Source of the DNA: Metellina segmentata
Taxonomy: Eukaryota > Arthropoda > Arachnida > Araneae > Tetragnathidae
Direction of reading: 5' to 3'
NCBI GenBank assembly: GCA_947359465.1
Contig: OX375880.1
Span: 15,446,120 to 15,510,119 of the forward strand
Length of the DNA: 64,000 nucleotides
Shown in pieces: positions 9,274 through 20,439 of this stretch (position 1 is its first letter; the number at the start of each line of letters is the position of its first letter). Under the pieces are notes generated by a model. That model was given only the letters and a program-made list of their open reading frames with translations. It did no database searches and was not told where the DNA came from. The position numbers and the translations under genes were made by a program.

Positions 9274-9577
9274 TATAAAAACGAATTAATCAATGGCAGT
9301 CAAAATTTTTTATTTATTTTGCTCCTCATCGCTCGAATCGTATGGCGCAGCAAATGAAATCTTGCCGCTACAAGAGAAAAAACGTTCCCCAACTGTTTGA
9401 AACCGCTATGACGACAGTCATGGAAATGGCATCTGCGATAATTTTCGTTACGTTCACAAACAATGCTCTCTAGGAAACCAACACCGTGTGTTAGTATAAA
9501 CAACGTTTTAGTGACGCCACTCACCGCTACATCACGGCCGCTAGATCACGGCTACGCTTTCTTAGGAAACCGAAGCT

Positions 9578-9662
9578 TTAGGGGATTGATCACGTACTGT
9601 CGTCGATTGTCCGTTGTGTTGCTCTAGTACGACGTTAGTTAAAAATTACCATTACCATTACT
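9578..9662 (+). mobile_element. SINE-A 3'-tail fragment
   Basis: GGGGATTGATCACGTACTG, TCCGTTGTGTTGCTCTAG and TACGACGTTAGTTAAAAATT are followed by three ATTACC-type tail units. Confidence 0.85.
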
Positions 9663-9692
9663 CCTGTTTTTGGCTTAGCTTCGACAAATATG

Positions 9693-10413
9693 GCCTTAAG
9701 GGGGTCCGGGACACATTGAAATTTTTTTTTATTAATTAATATAGAATTTTGATTTTTTTTGTACTGATTACACATCTAACTAATAAGCTAAATCGCAAAA
9801 TTTTTCCAAAAGTTTAAAAATATTTTTAATTAAAATTTTTTGAAAAAAAGAGTCATTTTAAATTGTTAAAACTTAAAATATTCTTGATCAATTTTCAAAA
9901 TTCTTGCAGTAAATTATTCACAAATTTATAAACTTTAATTTTGATTCAGGAATAAAAAATATTAATTTAATAAAAAATATTTGAATGAAATTTTTTGAAA
10001 ATTTTAAGGTATTTTTTTTTAAAGTTATATTTTTAAAAGTAAATATTTATTTGAAATTTGCTGAATCAAAATTAAAGTATAATGTTTGAAATATATATAT
10101 ACCAAATTTCAACCCTTAAACTTTATCGGTTTTCGACTTATAGCAATTTGAATACAGGAAATCTTGAAAAAAAGTATCATGGAGAAAAACGCATTTAACG
10201 TTTTAAAGACACATGTTGTTGCCAACAACTGTCAAGAGTGTTAAATTTTCAAAACAACGCACCACAAAAATTATTATATGTCTAGTTCTAATTAAGATAG
10301 AAACATGATTTAGACGTCATTTTAAGCAGAAAAACACAGAAAATTTCTTAAAATAAAAAAAAATAAAAATTCGAAAAATTGATGATTCTTGTGTCCCGGA
10401 CCAAAAATCACCC
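9693..10413. mobile_element. AT-rich element with short TIRs
   Basis: The left edge reads CTTAAGGGGGTCCGGGACAC and the right edge is its inverted counterpart (GTGTCCCGGACC ... ACCCTTAA) with an 8-base difference. Between them lie ~690 bp of very AT-rich sequence without coding potential. This suggests a non-autonomous DNA element, but I could not define a target duplication. The unique GC-richer stretch 10417-11088 that follows has overlapping open frames of 99 and 153 codons with no recognisable domain. Confidence 0.5.
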
Positions 10414-11089
10414 TTAAATCACCAAAACAAGCTACCGAAACAAAATTCCGGCAACTCTACAGCTAAATATCGGATCATTTTTTGTCACACGTCAACGAAA
10501 TTATAAGCACTACCATTTCGACTCCCTGGGACAGCACCCCTCTCATACGGAAATCCTTGTTACCTAAAAAACCTCACCCGACACTGTTTCGAGCTGGCCC
10601 CACGCCGCGTTCCCGTTCCAACGTTGGACTCGTGACTCGAGAACGCTACGGTAGTTTTGTCCGTACTTTTACGCACGGATAACGGTCAACAAGGGCGTAC
10701 CCGGCACCCGCGGTGGTATTAGGTGACAAAATCGGACAAGGTGGATCCGGAACCGGCGGTCCGTGTCTGCCCGTGGTCCACCGTGGGAACCGCACGCGGA
10801 AGTTTCTTCACGGGGTGGAGTCCCCGAATCCGTGTAGGATGAGGACGATTAGGTTGTTCGGCTTCTGTCGGAGTCAGGTGGAATTTCGGGGGGTGGAGAG
10901 AATGTGGGTGGAAGTCCGGTGTCGCGGATCCGTGAGTTATCGTCGATGCTTTTCTTTTGTTGTATCTAAATTGTACCGTTGTAGCGGTGTTTTGTTTGGA
11001 AGAACACGGTGATGTGAGGGTTCTCGTGGACGGTTGGGGGGGTGAGCAGTGTTTTTCCTCTTCCGCAACAATGGGCTCGATTGGGTAGA

Positions 11090-11172
11090 TATGTAGGTAG
11101 TTAATTAACATCAAACTGGAACACAACGGGCTATTGCCGACCTTCCGGAATCCATCCCTAAGGGAAAGATCC
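11090..11172 (-). mobile_element. SINE-B type 3'-tail fragment
   Basis: GTAGGTAGTTAATTAACATC on the plus strand is the complement of the TACC-tailed 3' end; it continues through AACGGGCTATTGCC to CTAAGGGAAAGATCC and stops there. The end of this fragment is also one breakpoint of the tandem duplication described next. Confidence 0.75.
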
Positions 11173-11292
11173 AAATACAATGTCTCTGGACTGGACTGGG
11201 CACATCACTTACGGAGTGCCTAATGCAAATCAGCTTAACCCCCCGTCATAATATGTGTGTACATAAAAATAAATTGCATAATTTTAATGAGG

Positions 11293-11625
11293 ATGGTAAT
11301 AGTAATTTTAGTTAACGTCGTATCAGAGCAGCACAACGGGCTATTGACGACGGTCCGGGATCAATCCCTTAAGGGAAAGGTCCGAGGACAACACCTCGTA
11401 ATTTTGAACCTCGGTCAGAGGACGAAGCAACACATGAGATAGCATCCCACTCTCCAAACTTCCACACCAACCGAACGTGAGGACTTTCGGTCACGACAGA
11501 TTTAAGGTGCTACTACCGCCTCTACACCATACGCTTACAAACATCCATGCCCGGACCCGGATTCGAACCAGGAACCTTCCGATCTAGAGGTTAACACCTT
11601 AACCACTTTATCGGTTGATCGGCCC
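11293..11625 (-). mobile_element. SINE-A, full length, copy in unit 1
   Basis: All parts are present on the minus strand: head ending ACCGATAAAGTGGTTAAGG, B box GGTTCGAATCC, core, body and tail. It differs from the copy in unit 2 at scattered positions, so the duplication is not brand new. Confidence 0.9.
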
Positions 11626-11760
11626 CTAAGGGAAAGATCCAAATACAATGTCTCTGGACTGGACTGGACACATCACTTACGGAGTGCCTAATGCAAATCA
11701 GCTTAACTCCCCGTCATAATATGTGTGTACATAAAAATAAATTGCATAATTTTATTGAGG

Positions 11761-12092
11761 ATGGTAATGGTAATGGTAAGTTTAGTTAACGTCGTATTAG
11801 AGCAACACAACGGACTATTGACGACGGTCCGGGATCAGTCCCTTAAGGGAAAGACCCGAGGACAACACCTCATAATTTTGAACCAGATGACGAAGCAACA
11901 CCTGAGCTGGCACCCCACTCTCCAAACTTCTACACCCACCCAACGTGAGGACTTTCGGCCACGACAGATTTAAGGTGCACCAGCCGCCTCTACACCATAC
12001 GCTTACAAACTTCCATGCCCGGATCCAGATTCGAACCAGGGACCTTCCGATCTAGAGACTAACACTCTAACCACTAAACCGGTTGATCGGCA
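11761..12092 (-). mobile_element. SINE-A, full length with 13-bp target duplication
   Basis: This copy defines the family ends: it is flanked by AATTTTATTGAGG at 11748-11760 and 12093-12105. On the minus strand it runs from TGCCGATCAACCGGTTTAG through the tRNA-like head and core to (ATTACC)n, 332 bp. The duplication length and the 3' tail repeats fit LINE-driven retroposition. Confidence 0.93.
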
Positions 12093-12187
12093 AATTTTAT
12101 TGAGGAAATGTAAGAGAAAAATGATATAAATTGGCTGGAAAACATAAAAGAAAAGTCAGCTAAACGAAGTATGGTTAGAACACAACG

Positions 12188-12520
12188 CCTCGTATCACCC
12201 GACTCTTTATATTTCCGCACCATGCCAACGTGAGGATATTTGAAGCCACGAGCGATTTAACGTGCACCAACCCCCGTGTACACGGCGGTCTTTGGCTGGA
12301 CCGAGATTCGAATTTGTAGCCCTCCTGTTGCTAATCCATCGTCATCTGACCGTGGTTCAAATTATGTGGTATTGTCCTCGGATCTTTCCCTTAGGGGATT
12401 GATACCGGACTGTCGTCAATAGCCCATTGTGTTGCTCTAGTACGACGATGATTAAAAATTACCATTACTTGTTGCTAATCCGTTGCATTTCCAACTGGTC
12501 TACCGCGGTAATGCATTAGC
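12188..12520 (-). mobile_element. SINE-B split by a nested SINE-A
   Basis: On the minus strand the head (ending GGATTAGCAACA), the damaged B-box area, GGTCCAGCCAAAGACCGCC and GTGTACACGGGGGTTGG are recognisable. The head is interrupted at 12338-12469 by a plus-strand SINE-A and resumes at 12482. Confidence 0.75.
12338..12469 (+). mobile_element. SINE-A, 5'-truncated, nested in SINE-B
   Basis: It is flanked by the 12-bp repeat TGTTGCTAATCC (12326-12337, 12470-12481), which belongs to the SINE-B head. It contains ATCGTCATCTGACCGTGG to the ATTACC tail. SINE-A is therefore the younger insertion here. Confidence 0.93.
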
Positions 12521-13025
12521 GGACACTCTGTAAAGGAGATGTGATTAGAAGTTACCCCACTCACTCGGCTACCTCGTCCACTAGGTTCGATTGGGACGAC
12601 AAATTATTGAGTTTGAAAAACAGTTTTTAAAGATAGTTTGACTCCAGTTTTGAAGATGGGGGAACCATTATCAATACATAAATTCTAATTTTTTAGGGAA
12701 CTTTAGTCTTTTTTATTCTATACAGTTTCATTCTAATATTTTAATGCGTGACTATTGTTTCAGAATAAAAAAATTTAATAATCATGAGTAAGATATTTTA
12801 TTTTGACTCTTCATTCAGTCGTTTCACGTTATTTAAGTATTCGATAATAAAATCTCGATTCGCAGGTGTGTCTGTGCAGCGTTTTTTAAATGCAACTCGT
12901 TATTTGCGCGGTTGTGTTACCTCGGACTGATACCATTACTTCAGTTCCGTAGAAAAAAAAATTCGAAATAGAGATGTTATCGTTTTTTCTTTGATGCAAT
13001 AAAGCATGGAACTCTTTACAGTTGT

Positions 13026-13222
13026 ATGCTGTTTCTCTTTCACTGGCTGTCTTCTCTCTGTCTTACTCTATCTTTCTGTTTCTCTATCTTGTCTGTCTAT
13101 GTTTGTCTCTCTCTGTCTGTCTTTTTCTCTGCCTGTCTCTTCTTTCTCTGCCCGTGTCTCTCACTCCCTGTCTGTCGTCACTGTCTCTTTGTCCCTCTGT
13201 TTGCCTCTCTCTCTGTCTGTAT
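13026..13222 (+). repeat. (TCTG/TCTC)n pyrimidine-rich tract
   Basis: About 200 bp of imperfect TCTCTG, TCTGTC and CTTTCTG repeats. Three overlapping open frames here are low-complexity Ser/Leu/Val artefacts of the repeat. Confidence 0.85.
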
Positions 13223-14551
13223 CGGTTTGGAGATGATAGTGTTGTAAAAGCACATAAAACATTAAACTAGTCAAATAACCCTTCACGGTAAAAATAGTTA
13301 TGCTTCATATATGTTCGATGTAGTAAGGGTGAAGATAAATAAAAACAACTAAATCAATCTTATAAACATTTAAGGAAAAGAGATAAAACTTCAAAGTAAT
13401 TTTAAGCCAACATTTTAAAACTGGTCATTTTGCTTTGTATATTTAGTTAAGGATACTGAATGTAAAAAAAAAAGGGAAAACCTATTTTTCATATTAGTAC
13501 ACAATTTCAGTGATGCGTTTTTAACAGAAAGGATTTAAACTATTTTCTATGACTTTTATTTTTAGGAGGAGTATTCAGAGTTTGGTGATTCAACGATTTA
13601 GACTTAAGAGTGTAAAATAAAGAAAAACTTATGCACAAAATATTTAATAACTTGAAATTGCATTTTGAAGTGAGGAATAAAAGTTTACAAAATGGAACAC
13701 CAGTTTATTTTAAAGGGTTGAATACCAGTCACATTTATTTTAATAGTTTATTTCTTGTCTTAATACTTCAAGATTTTACGAATTCTTTTAAGAATAGAAT
13801 AATCAAATGGTTGTTTCTCAAGCGAAATTAACCAGAAACATTCTGAGAATTTTAAAATTTCAGTTTCTGAGCGAATAAAATTACAATTTAGAGAGAGGAA
13901 TTTGATATTTTAAATATCGTAACCTCTTCACTACCAACCATATAAAAATTATTTAAAAATCAGTTTTTTTTTTCTGATAAATATTATGAAATATTTCAAA
14001 GTTCTCAAATAAATTCCTATTTTAGATGGTGGCATCATAAAGGGTCTAAACATTTTAGGTGCACAAATGTGTACCCTGGGTCTCAATTATGCTTAAAGCA
14101 AAATAATTTTCAAATGATAAGATATTTCTTAAATCAGGAAAACCATATCAGCACATTAAGTTTAAGAAATTATCAACTAAAACACGTTAATTAAAGGATT
14201 TAAAAACCATTAAAAATGAATGAAATTTACTCCCTTTTACGAGAACGTTGAGTTGATGCCATTTCTTCCAAATCGCTATTGAATAATCAACATTCTACAG
14301 CAACTACCGATTTATACAGCCATCTATTGGTGTCAATCGGAAGATTAGGAGTCCACGCACGTGTACTAGAGTTCTTAACTACCAATTTTTTCAGAAAGAT
14401 TATTTTTAAGGCGAAAGAGTCGAGGTCCACGTATGTGAACCTAGGTAGCGAAAAGGCATCGATGTCTTTTATCTAAAAAGTCAATATTTATCTCCCGTCT
14501 TTATTCAAACAATTTTTCTTAAATGTATTTGTCGAAGAAGCAAAGAAATGT

Positions 14552-14613
14552 AACGTTACTATCTCTCAATTAAACGTTAATATCTCTCAATTAAACGTTT
14601 ATAACTCTCAATT
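14552..14613 (+). repeat. Short tandem repeat, three ~22-bp units
   Basis: ATCTCTCAATTAAACGTT recurs with small changes three times in a row, ending ACTCTCAATTGTG. Confidence 0.75.
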
Positions 14614-16777
14614 GTGTAAAATGCATGAAGAAATTCTCAGTGTAGATACCAACTGAAGAGATCAAAGCTGAAAAGTAGATATCTATCAAAATTAAACTAG
14701 AGGGGAAGGAGATAGATCTGAAACTGTAAAATAAAAACAAACAACATAGGCGCAGGTCTCAGTTTTGATCGTAAAGAACACTTGACGTACAAAATATTGA
14801 ATTGATATTCTATTCTTTGGGAGCACAGATTATGAAACGAATGCTGGCATCATCAAGAGCATTTGGTAAAGATTTTGCAAGAATCCCACTTTTGGGACGA
14901 AAGGGGGTGAAAAGGAAACTAAAATTTCGTACTGATCTCTTCTTTTCCGACCCAAAACGAGAGTTGTAAAAAACAAAAGAACTTTGGGGGAGTCATCTGC
15001 AGTTTGAAAGTCGAAGCTAGCTAACAATGCGAAAAAGAACTAGCCAGTGGACATTCAAAATGCGATTGAGGCACGCTGTACGAAACTTTTAGGTTTGGGG
15101 ATCTTTTTGTGTGTGTACTAAAAACAGAAAGGAAAAAAAAATTGAAGGCGTTAAAAGTTTTCTTCCTTTTTGCTTCGGTTCGTCGCGGAAGATGTTTAGG
15201 ATAAACCGCACAAAAAAAATGAAAAGGGTGTGTCTAAAAGAAAGAAAACAAGAAAGAACTCGGTGCAAAACAAGTCTCGGCGGCGCCCAAATTGAAAATT
15301 CGGTGTGGACATCAGAATGCTTTCGCCAGCCCACAAAGCTCAAAAAAATGACCAGGAGAGAAGTGGAGAAGTGCACGCTGCCTTCTCTTGGGACGAGAGC
15401 ATAAATCCCAAAGGGAGTGGAAAATATATACATATACAAAGCAAAAAAGAACAGAAAATGAAATAAAAAAATGGCGAAAAGAAGTAATATCAAGATGGCG
15501 GTACAACCCACCGAACAGTAAAAAAAAAAAAAAAAAGGAAAAAAATTAAACTGGATGCCGAGAGAGAGAGTCCAGGGACTCAGAAATGGGAAACCGATGA
15601 CTAGAGCTGACAAAGAAAGGGATGATGTGTCACTATTTATTTCAGATCTGATAGAGTGGTGAGCGGACGGGAGGGGGAGAAAAAACCTACAACACATGCC
15701 TGTCCGGTTTCTTTATACAGCAGAGAAACAGAATTAGGCCTAATCGCTGTTCGCCGCTCCGAGCAGCTGTTCCCAAGCACCAACCTGTCTTCTTCAGTGG
15801 AAAGGAACTTTTTTTTTCACTCCAGCATTCGTTCTGTTGTTCCACGCAGACGACACCCGTTAAATTCTGATTTTGGGGAAGAAGGAAGGCGGCAACTCAA
15901 CTCCCCACCTCATCTTTTACAAGTGTGACATCGCCGCGGTCCGCTGTCGAGAGTAGAATCACTTAAATTTTTAAGCCTTATCCGGAATTTTTATTTCCCT
16001 CCTCTTTGTTTCTTCCGTTTGCCGCACCACCAAAGGAGCGTTTTACGATCGCCTGTTTGTGAATTTGCGCTTTATTTCCCCTGTTGTATGTTGTTAAATC
16101 GATATTTAGGTCGCGGACCTGTTATAGATGCATGCAAAGTCGTATTTCATGGAAGCCAATTTGAATAAGCTATTCCTTTCCAAATTTGTGTGGAAGGCAA
16201 TTATTCGCAGCGAGCGAAACGTCGATGGTGCCAAAGCATCATTCGCCAATCAGCGGCTTCGAACTGCATTACGCACCTCTTCATTGACATTTATCTTGTT
16301 GCCACCTTTGCTATGCAATTACATATCTTTGCCACCCCAACAACCGAGACAGATGTGAATATTGAGCATACTTTATTTTTGATGAAAATTGAAAAAAAAA
16401 AGTTGCGAAGGGAGAGCTCCCGGTTGCAGATCTTTATTACACTGGTTGATTGCAATTCAACTGTGTGCAGTACACCAATTTTTTTCATGGGTATATTTTT
16501 TATGCATTTTATATCAGTAATAGGGTCGTCATGGCTCAGGGTATATCCACTGCGCTAGCATTATTCGAGTTGTTGCTTACGTTTGGCAAGTCTTGTCCAA
16601 ATGTGAACTCTTCCTTCATAAAACTTAAAATCAACCAACAAATTTAATTATGCTTTGTAATTGAGGGTTTCATGTTATATTTTAATAGTTTAACGATGGT
16701 TGAAAAGCGAATGTCGCATGTTAGATTTCTGTCAGGTGCATTCTTCAATTGCTGTATTTCTCTCTTTGTTTCAGGGT

Positions 16778-17515
16778 CTGGTGGTTAAGGTGTTGGACTC
16801 TAGATCGGAAGGTTCCTGGTTTGAATCCGGGTCAGTGCACGGATATTTATAAGCGTATGATTTAAGGGCGGCTGGCGCACCTTAAATCTGTCGTGGCCGA
16901 AAGTCCTCACGTTGGATTGGTGTGGAAGTTTGGATAGTGGGGGCCCATCTCAGGTGTTGCCTCGTCATCTGACCGTAGTTAAAAATTAAGCGGTGTCGTC
17001 CTCGGATCTTTCCTTTATGGTTGCTCCATACCAACGGCGACAGCAACAGAGACAGGCGACATTATGTCGCTTGTCTCTGTTGCTGTTAAAAAAGCCTTCA
17101 CACCGCTAGCGACAACAATTTATTTGCGCATGCGCATAATCTTCTTTTTCGAAAGCAAAACATTTATTTCCGCTTCTGATTCTGCAAGATGTCTGACAGA
17201 TTGCCTCCGCGTTTAATAAAACTTCTTTTACAACAGAAACGCACGTAGCCAGAGTCACAATCTTTATTCTGTTTGGTTGATGGCATGACAACAGAGGCGA
17301 AAGTTTAACTTCTTCCAAGACTTGAAAGCGCAGCGACAGAGACAAACCGGGAGAAACAAAATTTGTTTGTAATACGCATGCGCAATAACGAAGATACATG
17401 TTTTTTGTCTTTGTCGCCGTTGGTGTGAAGCCACCACAAGGGAATTAATCCCGGATCGTCGTTGTCAATAGTTCGTTGTGTTGTACTAGTACGACGTTAA
17501 TTATACTTACTATAC
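16778..17515 (+). mobile_element. SINE-A split by a MITE
   Basis: The head (CTGGTGGTTAAGGTGTTGG), a B box with one change (GGTTTGAATCC), core and body run to ATCTTTCCTTTA at 17017. The 3' end resumes at 17437 with AAGGGAATTAATCCCGG and continues to TACGACGTTAATTA. The MITE interrupts the CCCTTAAGGG motif of the SINE. Confidence 0.88.
17018..17436. mobile_element. 419-bp MITE with ~40-bp TIRs and a terminal hairpin
   Basis: The left end TGGTTGCTCCATACCAACGG and the right end (reverse complement TGGTGGCTTCACACCAACGG) match at 16 of 20, and similarity continues through CGACA and GAGACA. Just inside the left TIR is a strong hairpin (about 17042-17088): ACAGCAACAGAGACAGGCG pairs with CGCTTGTCTCTGTTGCTGT around a few bases. 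GCATGCGC occurs near each end. The target duplication is not clear. No coding capacity. Confidence 0.8.
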
Positions 17516-17525
17516 TTACCTCCTG

Positions 17526-17610
17526 GTGGTTGCCTCGACGGTGTATCACATCATTAGTAAAAAAAACCAGGTATTGATGAACGAGATATCTCGTCATAAT
17601 AAAAAAAAGT
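17526..17610 (+). repeat. Palindromic GATATC family, partial copy
   Basis: It begins CCTCCTGGTGGTTGCC, the terminal motif of the family, and contains the palindrome ACGAGATATCTCGT at about 17581. The right end is not recognised. Confidence 0.6.
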
Positions 17611-17789
17611 AATCAACATTTCGAACACTTTCCTTAACCCTCTGAGGGGTTCACGCGCGTATTTCCATCTTGCAATCTGTAGTCTTCCCTGCATGACATA
17701 AAAGAAATTTTGATCTTTTTGACCAATTCAATCTTCCAAATGATTTTGTTGCAAATAATTGTTCCTTATAAGAGAATGAGCAATAGTAT

Positions 17790-18700
17790 CATTCCAAAGG
17801 CTTCTATTCTAAAGAAAGGGCAGTAGAATCTTCCAAAGAATCTATTCTAAGGAAATTGTTGATAAAATCTTTCCAAAGGATTCTATTCTAAGGAAAGGGC
17901 AATAGAATCTTTTAAAATAACTCCAAGGAAAGGATTAATAGAATGTTTTACAAGAACTCCAGGGAAAGGATTAATAGAATCTTTCCAAAGGATTCTATTT
18001 GAAGGAAAGATCCGTGAATCCTGTCCGAAAGATAGTAGAAACTTTCCAAAGGATTCGATTATAAACAAAGATAGTTGACTTTCGAAAGAATTCTATTATA
18101 AAGAAAGATTGTAGAAACTTTCCAAACGATTCTATTTTAAAGAAAGATAGTAGAAAAACTTTCCAAATGATTCTATTATAAAGAAAGATAGTAGAAACAT
18201 TCCATATAGTATTTTTTTATAAAGAAAGATAGTAGACACTTTCCAAAGGATTCTATTATAAAAAAGAATCTCTTCAGAGGATTCTATTTGAAAGAAAGAT
18301 AGCAGAACTTTCCTTAATAATTCTATTATAAAGATAGGAGAGAGATAATAGAATATTTTCCAATGCTTCTACTTTAAAGAAATCAGCAGTACAAGCTTTT
18401 TAAAGAGCTCTACTTTCAGGAAATGAGCACTATAATATTTCCAAAGGAAAATTTCTAAAGGAAGGACAATAGAACAATATTCCCAAGGATTCCATTCTAA
18501 GGAAATGAGCAATAGGAATTTTTCCAAATGATTCTATTATAAAGAAATGAGAAATATTATTTGATCGAAATGATTTTATTACACGGACATGCATAATAGA
18601 ATCTTTCCAAAGGTTTCTATTACAAGAAATTGAGAATTCTAATATTTCCAAACAATGCTATTCCAAGGAAAGGACCAATGGAATCTTTCTAAAGGTCAAA
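17790..18700 (+). repeat. Diverged minisatellite (TTCCAAAGGATTCTAT family)
   Basis: Units of about 40-55 bp alternate TTTCCAAAGGATTCTATT with AAAGAAAGATAGTAGAA. About 18-20 units are visible with many substitutions and length changes, so it is an old array. Short frames within it are not credible genes. From 18700 to 19288 the sequence is unique, with a (CT)n run at about 18970. Confidence 0.8.
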
Positions 18701-19288
18701 AGAGAATCCATGGCGTAAGAGAGATAGATAAGGTCATCAAGTCAATAGGGAGTGCTGTGTGGGAAAAGCAACACCACACTAATCGGAAATCTCGCAACGC
18801 TCTGAAGTGTAAATTAAATTTTCGGTGTACATCCTCCGTCTTTCCAATGGAAACTTAATGCGTCCACAACTCAATAAGATGTCGAAGTGATCAGATAGGG
18901 GGTGGACAGGAACGGAATTCAGAGAAGTAAGAACACATTCCCTTCCTTTCACCGATAAACAGTTTATCCGCTCTCTCTCTCTCTCAGAGCGTCCTTTTTT
19001 CGCTTCCCCGAAAGTGGCTGAAATCGGAAGGGATGACTAGAGGAGGGGCCATTTCGGTGGCTGCTGCACTCATTTTTCACAGTTTGCGAGCAGCCGGTGG
19101 CATATCTACAAAACCTCCTCCGGGGGACTGGAGCCCCCTGCCCTTCACTATCTTCGAGTCCACTACACGAGAATGAGCTCATCGTGAAGTGATGACAGAA
19201 CTCCACATGGCTTACAAAATATACTGTAATATTTCTGTCTAATAGTCTTGACTGCAATCCGTGTATAATTGTTTGTCGCTCTACGGTG

Positions 19289-19616
19289 GTTCTTACCGAC
19301 CAACCGGTTTAAGGTGTTAGTCTCTAGATCGGAAGGTTCCTGGTTCGAATCTGGGTTAGTCCATGGGTGTTTGTAAGCGTATGGTGTAAAGGCGGCTGGT
19401 GCACCTTAAATATGTTGTGGTCGAAAGTCCAAACGTTGGGTTGATGTGGAAGTTTGGAGAGTGGTTTGCCAGCTTAGATGTTGCCTAGTCATCTGACCGT
19501 TGTTCAAAATTACGAGGCATTGTCCTCCGATCTTTCCCTTAAGGGATTGATCCCGGACCATCGTCAATAGCCCGTTGTGTTGCTCTAGTACGACGTTAAT
19601 TAAAAATTACCATTAC
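19289..19616 (+). mobile_element. SINE-A, full length
   Basis: Head CCGACCAACCGGTTTAAGG (a few head bases missing), B box GGTTCGAATCT, core AAATATGTTGTGGTCGAAAG, body and ATTACC tail are all present. Two further 3' fragments follow in the same orientation. Confidence 0.9.
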
Positions 19617-19872
19617 CTTTCCCTTCGGAGTTTGATCCCGAACCGTCGTCAATAGCCCGTTGTGTTACTCTAGTGCGACGTCAATTAAAAATTACTATAA
19701 CCATTACCTACAGTGGTTCTTTGCTTTGATTCATAGAGTGGCTCATCGTCATCTGACCGTGGTTCAAAATTACGTGGTGTTGTCCTCGGATCTTTCCCTT
19801 CGGAGTTTGATCCCGGACCGCACGTTGTGTTGCTGCATTGTGACGTCAGTTAAAATACCTACCTACATCATT
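19617..19872 (+). mobile_element. Two consecutive SINE 3' fragments
   Basis: 19617-19708 starts at TTTCCCTTCGGAGTTTGAT and ends in an ATTACC tail. 19747-19872 starts CATCGTCATCTGACCGTGG, has the same TTCGGAGTTTGATCCCGG variant and ends in a TACCTACC tail. The shared TTCGGAG variant suggests a common subfamily. Confidence 0.8.
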
Positions 19873-19943
19873 ACCACTCCATTACCACCATCTGAAAAAT
19901 TGATGTTTCTACGAAAATGCGTTCAAAGTTTTGATGCTTCGGG

Positions 19944-20232
19944 TAATTGGTAATTTTTTAATTAACGTCGTACTAGAGCAACGGGCTATTGACGGTGCTC
20001 CGGCATCAATCTCCTGAGGAAAAGATTCGAGGACAAAGCCACGTAATTTTGAACCACGTCAGATAATGAGGCAACATCTGAGCTGGCACCCCACTCTCCA
20101 AACTTCCACACTAACCAAACGTGAGGACTTACGGCCATGACAGATTTAAGTTGCACCAGCCACCTCTATACCATATGCTTACACACATCCATGCACTGAC
20201 CCGAATACGAACCAGGAACCTTCTGATCTAGC
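19944..20232 (-). mobile_element. SINE-A with 12-bp target duplication, head truncated
   Basis: It is flanked by TGATGCTTCGGG at 19932-19943 and 20233-20244. On the minus strand it starts inside the head (GATCAGAAGGTTCCTGG), so the A box is missing. The B-box region reads GGTTCGTATTC, with substitutions. Confidence 0.92.
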
Positions 20233-20394
20233 TGATGCTTCGGGAAAAGATTAACTCGAGATTAATTCGAAGATTAACTCGAGTTATGAATCGCTAAAGC
20301 GCAGATGTGTGCCTTTGGCAATGTGGTAATGATGTAGTCCGACTTGTGTTCTTGATCCCAAGGTTCCGTTCCTGAATCGTCTTCAAGGACTTTT

Positions 20395-20439
20395 ACACAC
20401 ACACACACACACACACACATACACACACACACACACACA
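20395..20439 (+). repeat. (AC)n microsatellite
   Basis: About 22 AC units with one AT interruption. Confidence 0.97.

Larger units (their letters stand above)
11154..12092. repeat. Tandem duplication of flank plus SINE, two units of ~471 bp
   Basis: Unit 1 (11154-11625) and unit 2 (11626-12092) both begin CCCTAAGGGAAAGATCC, continue through the same ~135-bp flank (AATACAATGTCTCTGGACTG; CGTCATAATATGTGTGTAC) and end in a minus-strand SINE-A. The junction falls inside SINE sequence, consistent with unequal crossing-over or slippage at the short SINE match. Confidence 0.9.
12521..16774. other. Mostly unique AT-rich stretch without a recognised gene
   Basis: Apart from the pyrimidine tract and small tandem repeat listed separately, I see no repeat family and no convincing coding region. 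A 202-codon frame on the minus strand (15089-15697) is Phe/Leu-rich because it is antisense to a purine-rich tract. The part 14740-16660 is less AT-rich and contains a CCAATCAG box (about 16249) but nothing I can tie to a gene. At 16506-16566 a weak match to the SINE-C head (GGGTCGTCATGGCTCAGGG, CACTGCGCTAGCA) is present. Confidence 0.5.

Noticed and set aside
10719..11180. 153-codon minus-strand frame with a 99-codon plus-strand frame opposite
   Set aside because: Its C- or N-terminal parts run into SINE sequence and the peptide has no recognisable motif; GC-richer composition alone keeps frames open.
13006..13270. Three overlapping 73-82-codon frames
   Set aside because: All are translations of a TCTCTG low-complexity tract in different frames.
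15089..15697. 202-codon minus-strand frame, membrane-protein-like
   Set aside because: It is antisense to a purine-rich tract, has Phe/Leu runs from poly-T, and shows no domain, splice or start context that supports a gene.
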